Part shown: one piece after another, positions 12,503 to 21,699 of the stretch | Layout of the letters: each line of letters opens with the position of its first letter | How positions within the stretch are numbered: position 1 is the first letter of the stretch | From: Steinernema hermaphroditum | Lineage: Eukaryota; Nematoda; Chromadorea; Rhabditida; Steinernematidae | Direction: 5' to 3' | DNA: 64,000 bases | Assembly: GCA_030435675.1 (NCBI GenBank) | Contig: CM059624.1 | Span: forward strand, 15,710,769-15,774,768 | The notes under the pieces: generated by a model | Told to the model about the DNA's origin: nothing | The model's database searches: none | Seen by the model: the letters and a program-made list of their open reading frames with translations, nothing else | Translations under genes and position numbers: made by a program

Positions 12503-12725
12503 TACACTGCTGGACAAAAGTATAGGCCACCCCCCTTATTAGGCAGTTTGGAGGGCTAGCGGCAACTTTTGAAAATACCGAATGCCCCATGTTATTCACT
12601 GAAACTGTGTTTCGCGACTATTCTGTTGCAATGGGTGGAGGCGCGCGCCTTACAGAGCTCGAAAAGGACAAAATTGAAGAGCTCCATTCTGAACACATGC
12701 CTACATGGAAACATGATAGGTAGAT
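12503..12725 (+). mobile_element. Tc1/mariner-like transposon relic (5' end)
   Basis: A TA dinucleotide is followed by CACTGCTGGACAAAAGTATA, which resembles the terminal inverted repeat of Tc1-like elements. An ATG at 12631 opens a 30-codon frame beginning MGGGARLTELEKDKIEELHS, the start typical of Tc1/Tc3-type transposase helix-turn-helix domains, then a stop at 12721-12723. No catalytic DDE region and no matching 3' terminal repeat are seen nearby, so this is a truncated, dead copy. Confidence 0.6.
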
Positions 12726-13137
12726 GGCTACACCTTCTTCGCTAACAGACTCCAAACCACGCAAAACACCGTTTTCGGCGCCGCAGATTACATAAGAGTA
12801 AAAATTATACCATTTCAGTGCTTATAGGCATTACTGCCCCTTCAAAACTTAGAACCCCAACATGACCTGCATTCTTATCCGGGTCCCAGAACGATCTGGA
12901 AGATGGAATTTTCAGCTTATTCCATCACTACCACGTTGTAGAACGTATGCGAAAACCCCTCCCGGTCATCTTCTGCTAATTATCTACCATTACGGATGAA
13001 AGACAGCCGGGTTTTCCAAGATCTTTTGAAAAACGACCTTTTTCCATTGTAAATTCCATGCTACGAGATGTCCACGCCCAGAATTCGCATTTACTCCGTT
13101 TTTCATCGGATAAAACCGAAGCAGGGGTTTTCGCATA

Positions 13138-13257
13138 CGCTCTACGCCGAAGAAAGGAGAGAAGCAGCTACTACGGTGATATAGGATTGTTCTTTGAGCA
13201 TTATGACACATCTTGTATGAAAAGTAACCTTTTTAATCAGCAAGCACCAACAATCAA
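13138..13257. repeat. 120-bp perfect direct repeat, copy 1
   Basis: By eye this is identical over all 120 bases to 14422-14541 (both begin CGCTCTACGCCGAAG and end CACCAACAATCAA), with starts 1284 bp apart. Flanking sequence differs immediately on both sides. Confidence 0.9.
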
Positions 13258-15022
13258 TGTTCTGTAATGAAAAGGATCAGAATTGTAATGATAACCGCTG
13301 TTTTACCTTCTCGGAAATCTGCATCTGCAAGAAAAGAGTCTATGTCTTCTGCTCACCGAGGTGATGGTCGATACGGCCGGCATGATCATTGCCTTGAGTC
13401 GATTCTGCAATTAGTCCGAGTATCGTAGGCTATCTTTGAAGAGGAAACTGACTTCGCGACAGAGGTATCACCTGTTGTTGAAATCCCAAACGTTCATTGC
13501 GTGGTTGGACATTACGTTCGAGCAGTTTTGTGCTCACCTGCGCTTCCTTGCCGTCTCCCACGCTCCGGAGTAAAGAGCGAAACATACAACCACGGCGCCG
13601 TTCAGAACAACGTGAATGATTTTTGCCTTTAATCGACTCTGCAATTAGTCCGACTATCGTATGCGACACCTCCTCCCAGAAAAGGATGTGGCTGATCGTG
13701 GTATTGAACAAAGCACTCACTTTCTTCGTCGAGAAGAAACGAATGGAAGGTGACGGTGGAGTCCGGTCGTGGTGACCATCTTCCTGACGGGACGGGGAGG
13801 ATCCACTGTAAGCTTGTCTTTGAGATGAGTCTTTTTTGTCACCAAAAAGCTAACAAAAAGCCAAAAAAAGAATCGATAGAGCAAAGCACGTACTTCAACT
13901 GAAAAGAGCCGCTCAGCGAGTTCTACGAAAACAAACAATAGTTGCAAGAGTGACCTGTTTCCAACTTAACAACCTATCTTCTTAACCGAATGTTGAGCAA
14001 AGTACGTACTTTTAATGAATAGAGATGCTCCGCGCTTTCGACAGTACAAATGACAATTGTTTAAAGTTGTCGTCAATTTATGGTGATCTATCTGGAGCAG
14101 CACAAAACGCCCACATAAGGGAATCCTCTCAGTTTGAAACCCAGCTGTTGCCAAAGATCTTATCGAAGCAGTGAGGAAACAGTTGCAGTACCTTTAAGAA
14201 ACTTCGAAATTAGGTCAGCGTGGCAGGAGAATCGGAAAGCGGGAACAATTTGATACAAGGAAAGTTTTTGAAATTTGATACAAAGAAAACTAAACCGCTC
14301 CGAAGATGGGATTCCACTTCGCCTGTCATGCTCCACCGCCGCGCATCTTCTGCATACAGCCTTTTTGTCGCTTCGAAGCCCGCGCACAATGATGGCATAG
14401 CTGCTTTCAACTCGGACGGCGCGCTCTACGCCGAAGAAAGGAGAGAAGCAGCTACTACGGTGATATAGGATTGTTCTTTGAGCATTATGACACATCTTGT
14501 ATGAAAAGTAACCTTTTTAATCAGCAAGCACCAACAATCAAGTATATTGTGGTCGGAATCCTATCGCAACGACAGACGATGAAGTAAAAGTCTGCAATGA
14601 TGCATATATGCACCGAACATGTAAACAAATAACTTGCAGCAGTTGGATTTCTTGTTGTTCTTGCAGTGCTACAAGCCTATGTAAGTTGTGCAGTTGATTT
14701 GTCATTGCCACGCTGTTCCCGAGCCGCCCACTCACCCCATTAGGATAGTGCGCTATCCAGGGTAGAGAATGTCTGTAATAATGAAATCATATACATATGG
14801 ATCCGAAAGCTAAATAGATAACTTACCTAAGTCCGGCCCCTTGTTGTGTTTGCTCTGCCACAAGCCTATCAACTTCATGTCTCGCTGCCATTAAAAAGCT
14901 GTGCGCGTGCCCACCCACCCCATTAGGATGGAGCGTCATCCCTGGAAGAGGTGCTAAACGGGGAGGTCGATTGCCCAATTGACTAGAGGGGTGAGGTCGT
15001 CCGAATTGCGCTCCGGTGGGTT
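13258..15022. other. Intergenic repeat field
   Basis: Besides the 120-bp repeat copy, it holds a roughly 35-bp diverged direct repeat (GCAATTAGTCCGA core near 13408 and 13640) and a diverged tandem pair at about 14600-14765 and 14800-14955. That pair shares ACAAGCCTAT, CACCCCATTAGGAT and an ATCC-GG block. No gene is supported. Confidence 0.5.
14422..14541. repeat. 120-bp perfect direct repeat, copy 2
   Basis: Identical partner of 13138-13257. Lack of divergence, while neighbouring repeats are degenerate, points to a recent event. The 1164 bp between the copies carries no recognisable protein. Confidence 0.9.
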
Positions 15023-15245
15023 GTGGTCTGCAAGCTCTATGATAAATGTGGAAACAATTCTTATTTACTGGATCAAGCTTTCGAAAAGTGCGGCATTCAT
15101 CGTGACGAGGTCTTCGTCGTTGTCACCAGCATCGACAAGATGGTGGTTCCGAAACGAATCATGGTCGACGTGTGTCACGATGCCGTTGGGGGTAACATAT
15201 CTTCGATGACTTTGATGTTGATGTCGATCGGGTCTAAATCCAAGT
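15023..15245 (+). pseudogene. Aldo-keto-reductase-like gene fragment
   Basis: The frame from 15023 reads like an internal aldo-keto reductase segment: a GxxLYD-like start, then LLDQAFEKCGIHRDEVFVV, the family's usual link between the catalytic Tyr helix and the first conserved strand. The next family segment should be SL-RL--DYIDL-LIHWPG. Here the reading after about 15185 becomes unlike the family in every frame, so this looks broken. No flanking exons were found on either side. A second remnant of its downstream part sits at 12318-12390, beside the TTC tract. It could instead be a short unrelated frame; the call rests on pattern memory. Confidence 0.35.
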
Positions 15246-15565
15246 TAATCATGTGCTTCAGTTGGTGATGGAAGACAGGCGGTAAAAAATGAGATATTTC
15301 AGTACAATCGTGACCGAACTTAAAAGCTTCGGGTTCCTATTTTCAAGCACCTTGAAATCACAGAAGCACATCTTTTTTCTTGCTATTGACAGATTAAGCC
15401 TCCGATGCCACAAAAGATACGGTATTCTTGTTAATTGTAGTGGTTTTTTGTGTGTTATCCAAGCTGGCTTCACAAATGAACCGATGTGGGTCAAATTAAG
15501 GATGGCCACGCGTATTCAGAAAAGGCTACCTTAGGTAATGACAAAATTCGTAATTAAAACGATTG

Positions 15566-15903
15566 TTACCCTGCAATTGCTTCGAACACTTCTCTATGCA
15601 TGGCGACTACATCCTCCTGATTGTCGGTCTCCTGACTGACCGAATTCGAAGATGGTTGAGCTCCTGTGTTTACATGTCTAGTAAAGAATACAATCAACTA
15701 CTGCTATCTATCGCATACCTGGTATTCGCCTGAATCTTCTCAACTCCAACGACGTTCGCACGACAATAGGGGCATCTTCTTGACTCGACAAGGGCTCTAT
15801 TGATGCACTCAATATGGTAGAAATGGCCACATGGAGTCTTCGCAATCTCGCCTCTTTCAACAAAGTCAGTAAGGCAGATCGGGCAGGTTGACGACGTTGA
15901 CAT
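15566..15903 (-). CDS. Small RING-H2 finger protein (2 exons)
   Basis: Predicted RING-type E3 ubiquitin ligase of 98 aa. Exons: 15903-15719 and 15677-15566, joined across a 41-nt intron (GTATGC...ACTAG) with matching phase. The RING lies at residues 7-48: CPIC, then CGHFYHIEC, then CPYC, giving the C3H2C3 (RING-H2) zinc ligands in proper spacing. The tail after the RING is polar and acidic (SQETDNQEDVV) and ends FEAIAG. There is no transmembrane segment or other domain, so it may act as a bare RING module or be an amino-terminally incomplete gene. The ATG at 15903 lies only 18 bases before the first zinc ligand, and I see no clear trans-splice acceptor just upstream. Reading straight through the intron would end at a stop 16 codons after the RING instead. 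Confidence 0.82.
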
Positions 15904-16385
15904 CGGGAAGGCAAAATGAGGGAGTCAACGAAAGTAGGAAATGGGGAAAGAGCCTTTAACAAACTGATAAGAAGACCCCGTTCCTATCACAGCTAATTCA
16001 CAACACTCTCATTGTTTACATAAGCACCACTATCATATGGGAGGAACAGCTAATGCCACAGAGCGAAAACTAACTGTCAAATAGCATTAAGCTCCATTCA
16101 CGATGCACACCAACAGACTTCGCTTTCGGTTTTTCGGACCTACCCCGGGACAGGAAGGACTATGCAGCCAGAAGCGCGCTGGTCAATAGTCACCAGGGGC
16201 TACGCATCGCCATAAGGGGCGATTGAAAATCACACGCAGTGATCAAGTGAGAAGAAAGCGCGTCACGAGCTTTGCAGTGACAATTCAAGGGCAATACCCC
16301 TGCGTGGCGCCTTCGATTGCTACAGAACGGATCGGAGGTTCAAGGCGAACACCAACCGACGCATCTCTTTTACCCTAAACAACAA
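15904..16385. other. Intergenic, nothing recognised
   Basis: Between the RING gene start and the 311-bp tandem duplication I see no coding signal, RNA gene or repeat that I can support. Confidence 0.4.
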
Positions 16386-17026
16386 ACCACGGCGTCATCA
16401 AGTAGGTTTCCAAAAAAAAACATCTGTTTGCCTAGGAAGGCATTGGTCTATGGGCTACGGTAGTAGAGCTTCATTAACTTGTTGTCCTCTACCGTAACAT
16501 AGAAATTTTATTCCTAAGGAACTTCAGTGTATTTGATGAATTTACCGGAAGTGGTTATAGCCATAAAATAAACGATGTTTGCACTGGGCTCGACAAGACG
16601 ACAGACATAATGATTCGTCTTGTCATCAGCGTATAGTTGTATCAGTCAGAACAAAGTCTCGTTTCGTCCCAATAATCTGGGAATGTTCGGTCCGAAACCA
16701 TGGCGTTATCAAGTAAATTTCCACAAAAAAAACATCTGTTTGCCTAGAAAGGCATTGGTCTATGGGCTACGGTAGTTGAGCTTCATTCACTTGTTGTCTT
16801 CTACCGTAATATAGTGTAATACCCGTTAAATGAACTTTTATTCTAAGGAACACGAGTGTATTTGATGAAATTGCCGGAAGTGGTTAAAATCCATGGAGTA
16901 AATGATGTTTGCACTGGGCTCATAAAAAAGACAACAGACATGATGATCCATCATGTCATCAGCGTATGCGTTTCACTCCGAAAACTGTCTCGGTTAGTCT
17001 CAATAATTTGGAAATATTCCGTCCGA
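16386..17026. repeat. 311-bp tandem duplication (two units)
   Basis: Unit 1 (16386-16696) and unit 2 (16697-17026) are collinear. Both run ACCA(C/T)GGCGT(C/T)ATCAAG, CATCTGTTTGCCTAG, GGCATTGGTCTATGGGCTAC, GGAAGTGGTTA, GATGTTTGCACTGGGCTC, ATGTCATCAGCGTAT (CTTGTCATCAGCGTAT in unit 1). Small indels and substitutions separate them. Within each unit, GGGCTACGGTAG and CTACCGTAA form a weak inverted pair. No protein is encoded. Confidence 0.88.
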
Positions 17027-17395
17027 TTCGACAACTCTTTTCATGCGACGGTCCGTCGTTTTTTTTTGTCTCGTTTGCATTTACGAACATTTGTTTGCGT
17101 TGGCCGTTAGCTGGGTCCTGACACGAGCGGCCTGGCCATGTCTGGTTTTTCACAGTAGACGACTGGACGACGCTGATGTCGCTGTCGCTGATGCAGAAAT
17201 GAACTCTTCTATCGTCGATGATTCTGCTCGACGTCGATGTAACTTTTGCGTGTAAATTGCCCTGTAAGCTGCCGTTATTCTTTCTGTATAGTTTTGCTCA
17301 AGTAGTTTGATTGATTTCGCGTTGTTCTAAGCGATGCAATACGCGCCGTTTCCCAAATGACTTCTCCTAATCGTTCTCCACTTTCGGACAGTATC

Positions 17396-18457
17396 ATGTG
17401 GTACGAACAGTTCTACTCCGGAATCATCACCATCGCCTGGGTCGCTGGAGCCTGCGTCATGTCCTATCCGTTCAACAAGCTCGATGTTGGACGTCCGTTC
17501 CGCCGTGATATGGGAAATGTCAACCGGTAAGATATTTCCGTTGATTTGGTTAATTTTCAGTGAGATAGGCACATTTGTGACAGTGGGAAATCGACCGCTC
17601 GCTGAATGACATTTGAAATGTGCGTAGAACAAACAAGTCTGATAGACTAATTGCCTATTTTCTGCTGGATTTTGCGCGATGAGATAACTGCTTGCAGAAC
17701 AAACAGATTTCACAGGCCAGACGTATAGTTTTCGGTGATTCGGGCAGGAATGGCTCGTTAGTGTCATCCTTTCTCGGATTTTATGATTTACAAATATTGC
17801 GGAAATGGGGGAAAACTGATGTGCGATGAGATTCTCAAGTTTGCTCGCGAAACGAGACGTTTTTCGTACCAACGATTTGGCACTGCCTCAGCTGTTGTCA
17901 GTGCTCTGTCTTAGCCACCGTAATGCAAATCAGCCGTTCAATTGTTGATCCAAATGCGCTAAATTAATTCAGGAGGACTAACTCAGACAAGACCGCTTGT
18001 CTGCATCGGTTCTCTTCCAAATGTAAATGAGACGTTGAGCGATCGGCCAGTTGTAATGTGAGGTTTTTAGCTGCAGTGCCATTTCCCTTCTTTTGTCGAG
18101 ATTCGTCTAGCAAAACTAATTTGCCTCTTCAAAATAGAAAAGCCATTCCCGGCTTTGCAGCTGCTTCTTAATACCTCCCCACGTCTTGCCTTCGGCTCCT
18201 GTTTTCGTGATTTCGTTAACTAGATTAGCCTCTCCTTTTCAGCTGCGCTGACTCATTCATATCTTGCGATAATTTAATACGTTTGCTGGTGTCCTCAGTC
18301 ACACTGCCGCTATTTTCAATTATCAAAATGGATCTGCTCACATGATTAATTCACACTTCTTCATTTCAGAATTCACCTTACTCAACGCGATCACCGTCTC
18401 ACCGGCAACCAGTACGTGCTCAGCGGTCTTGAGTCCATCCCCGACGGCCCGAAGTAA
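17396..18457 (+). CDS. NDUFA1: NADH:ubiquinone oxidoreductase MWFE subunit (NDUFA1)
   Basis: Accessory subunit of mitochondrial respiratory complex I, 72 aa against about 70 in vertebrates. Exons 17396-17526 and 18370-18457 join in phase across an 843-nt intron (GTAAGA...TTTCAG). The protein starts MWYEQFYSGIIT, matching the MWFE signature that names the family, followed by a single hydrophobic anchor segment (about residues 8-28). Exon 2 gives HLTQRDHRLTGNQYVLSGLE, collinear with the family's conserved ERDRRISG-x-YYVSKGLE region. An in-frame ATG at 17357 would add 13 residues, but family alignment favours 17396, which follows a CGGACAG acceptor-like site. ALS2 begins 399 nt downstream on the same strand, so an operon with SL2-type trans-splicing is possible but unproven. 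Confidence 0.92.
17527..18369 (+). other. 843-nt intron of NDUFA1
   Basis: Begins GTAAGAT and ends CATTTCAG. It is long beside the 40-50-nt introns elsewhere. I see no RNA gene or repeat in it. A long frame on the opposite strand crosses exon 1 and is a shadow. Confidence 0.7.
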
Positions 18458-18855
18458 AGAACGAGAAGTGGACAAGACGAGCATCACTACCATTCTAAAT
18501 AGTTGCGAATTTCTCGTTGTTCACACGATGATGTGCTGCGGTGCATCGTCGTCGATAAATGTAGACTAGTGTGTTGTGTTTACGCTTTGCTGCGATCCTG
18601 CTGATGCGAGGCTGGTTGGGCAACATGGGGCGAGAGGGAGAGCTCTTGCGAGGCTTCTCTATGTTGCCATTCGGCTGTCTGTCACCTTGTCGCGCTCTTT
18701 GGAACCCGGACCACCCGCGTCGTTGCGCGTTTAGTTTGGATGAGCGTGTTACGGCTAAGATGAGACGTTACAGGAGAATAATACAAAAATTCAGACAGTC
18801 TATATTCGGTTGGCAGACGTAAAAAGAAAGACAGACAGCAGACGGAGACAAGGGG
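18458..18855 (+). other. NDUFA1-ALS2 intergenic spacer
   Basis: 398 nt holding the NDUFA1 3' UTR and the ALS2 leader. GATAAA near 18553 and AATAAT near 18778 are candidate weak poly(A) signals. AAAAATTCAG ending at 18794 is a candidate cis- or trans-splice acceptor for ALS2. Confidence 0.4.
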
Positions 18856-21699
18856 ATGCAATTCGTGCCGATCGCCACAGACGATCGGCGACTTCTGGCC
18901 GTCGGAGACGTCGACTCGTGGCGTCGGAGCTGCTGCTCCGTTGGCGCCTCCGACGTCGTCGCCATCGACTCGCAGCTCTTCCTCATTGTAGACGGGAAAC
19001 TGGTAGGCTTCGGGACGTCGCGAAAGTGGCGGGAAATCCGGGATTTTAGAATGTCATCGAGGGCGGCCGACCGACGGAGTTCTATTTCGCCGACACCTCG
19101 CTCGCTGCGGAGAGATTCACGCGAATCCGCTCAGGATTCGGCGTGCATTTCCTCATCACCGTCGACGGCGTGCTGTTCGCCAAGGGCACGACCACTTATG
19201 GCCAGTGCGGCGTTGTGCAGAAGGAGCCGAAGCGGAATTGGCAGAAGGTGGAGCTGGTGAGCCCGTTGACGCCGTGCAAACATGGAACGAGGCCTGCATC
19301 GACAAGGTAACTCTAAATATACTGTAGATTTCTAAATTTGAGGCGCTTTTAGTCAAATCCACGTGGTTGACGTCGTTTGTGGCCAGAAGCAGGCGTGCAT
19401 TCTCGACTCGAAGCAGCAGATTTGGACGTATGGAAGCGGGAACATTCAGAAGGATCGTCATGGTGCAGTGCTGTGCAAACCGCTCCATTTGATGCTGAAT
19501 AGACGGGTCATTCAGTTGGCTGCTGGGAGGTTAGTCGCTTTTTGGGTAGTACGGTAGCTTTAGTGCTGTGTTTTACCATGAAATGATAAAATTTTAGTGC
19601 ATTTTGAGTGGCTTTTTCGATATTTTCTGGCTTTATGGATCCGAAAATGAGCTTTGACCACGTTTGATACGTTTTTCTTCCCGAAAAGTTGATATTTTCA
19701 ATAAATACATGTGTTTCAAGACGGTTTGATCACGTTTGAGGGTAGATTTGCGAAAGCTCCACTGATTAATCTGTATTTCAGAGGTCACTTCATCGCCCTG
19801 GTCGAGCATCGGCCTCCATCGACCAACTCACCACTCCCGACCACCGAAGATGATCTTTTTCCGTCCAGCAGAGTGGTCAACAGCTGCACAGACTGTCTAG
19901 AAGACGAGCGGATGCGTCTATCAGCCCTGATGATCGAAGCGGACAAAGCAGCAGAGACTCCGAAGCTTTTTATGAAGCCGCTTCCCGTTCTCGCGAGTAC
20001 TCCAAAGAAGAGCGCCTCATCGTCGAGCATTTTCCTCTCTTCGCTCGTCCAAGGCACGTCCGACTCGTGGAGTCTTCCTGCACTGGGCAACCGCACATCA
20101 CAAGAGAACTGTGGAGACATCGAGATGACTACGATATCACAATCGCATGAACTTGTCGGCGAACCGACGGAGTTCAGCTTTGTGAATTTGGACAACGCGA
20201 TTCTCAGCGATTCGGACGAGTCGTCGTTTATCGAATCGAAGAGTTCGACGACGGACATTCCGGATGCTGTAAAATTGAGTGTCGCCACGAGCGGAGATGC
20301 GCCGTTGAGTGAGATTTGGACTTGGGGAGCGAATGAGTGTGGACAGCTCGGACATGGAGACTTCATTGCGAGGTACAGGAACTGTCAGATTTGAGTTTGA
20401 TGACCTATTTCAGGCGGGAACCGTTCCCTGTCAACAAGCTGATTGGAGTTCAAGGAGTAAAGGTCGTTGCCGGTGATGAACACTCCGCCGTCTTGACCGG
20501 AACCGGAGAAGTGTACGTCTGGGGATCTAACTGTCGAGGACAGCTCAAACAGACCGACCAGACTCATGTGGCTCAACCGTTTCTTTTCAAGGTTTCTCAG
20601 AAGTTTCCCCACTAAAACCCACGAAGTTCTCGCTGTTCAGGTCGGATCACAGTCGTCCGTTCTGGATGTAGCAGCTGGAGGTCAATCGACGGCGGTGATC
20701 GTAAGCGGAATCGACTCTACACCAGTGGTTTACTTTTGTGGAAGTCATTCGAAAGAGGCTAAGGAGATTGACAAAGAGGTTCCGCTGACTTTGAGGATTG
20801 CTGCCTTCGAGAAAGTCTGTCCATGATCATAAACGATGATTAAAGCCGAACTTTTCAGATCGGCTGGCCCTTGGCCGTTTCCGTCCTGGAAGAAGGTCAG
20901 CAACTCTTCCTAGGCTTCCACCCTCGAAACGTTCAAGACGAAACGGACGTTTCTATGGTTTTCAATACCGTATTTGGCGATCTAAAATTCGCTCGGATGA
21001 CCGTCCAACTAACCAAAATAGCCCAGCAGCTTCACGAGAGAAGTAAGCTCCTCATGATCCCGTCATGCCTTCCGTCACCTTCAGGCCAACACTATCAAAA
21101 ATCTGAAGACGCCTGTCGTCTTCTCAACGACCTCACTGTCTCCCTAAGCAGCTTCTCTACCGCAGTGGCAAGAATAGCAAATTCGAGCCTGTATCATCTG
21201 AGCAGATGTGGCGACGTAAACCTGAGGAACCTGCTCATCGCCCGCGAAAATGACGCTTTCTATTCAACTATTCAAAAACTGCACAAAGCCTACATAGGCT
21301 GCATCGCCTATGGATGTTTTGCCGAAATCAAAATCGAGTAAGTCCCCACTGCCTGCTCGTCGATGATTCGTCGTTTGTCTAAAGATCCATAGATCAAGAC
21401 CTGTTATCGAGTGTCGAGGACGTCTTTTGCATTCTTGACCAAGGGTAACTAAGCGTGCACCTCCTTTTCCATCCTGGCCTCGCACGCTCACCACCCCCTC
21501 TTCCACCTAACCACCTATCCCTTCACCGTTTAGACCCGAACTGGAAGCGGCCGTCGAGCGGCTGTGCCTCGAGTACGAGGCCGAGAGTGCGAAGCAGCAT
21601 CGACGCCTCGGAAAACTGTTCCAAATGGCGTTCATGTCCGTGTCGCAGATAAAACAGATGCGCGAGCAGTTGGCCACGACGGAAGGAGCGACTAACGAG
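18856..21699 (+). CDS. ALS2: ALS2 exons 1-8: RCC1-like repeats and start of DH-like domain
   Basis: Tightly spaced exons with introns of 41-52 nt, except intron 3 (252 nt) and intron 7 (196 nt). RCC1-type signatures: VDGVLFAKGTTTYGQCG (exon 2), SKQQIWTYGSG and VIQLAAGRGHFIALVE (exons 3-4), EIWTWGANECGQLGHGDF (exon 4), VVAGDEHSAVL and GEVYVWGSNCRGQL (exon 5), VLDVAAGGQSTAVI (exon 6). A Ser/Thr-rich low-complexity insert of about 150 residues sits between blades in exon 4, where human alsin also has its long insert. Exons 7-8 are helical and Leu-rich (TVQLTKIAQQLHERSKLL, FMSVSQIKQMREQLATTEG) and align with alsin's divergent DH domain. Fewer repeats are recognisable at the extreme N-terminus than in human alsin. 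Confidence 0.92.

Noticed and set aside
17327..17872. 181-codon frame on the minus strand
   Set aside because: Antisense shadow of NDUFA1 exon 1 and its intron; no recognisable domain.
19785..20366. 193-codon frame on the minus strand
   Set aside because: Antisense shadow of ALS2 exon 4.
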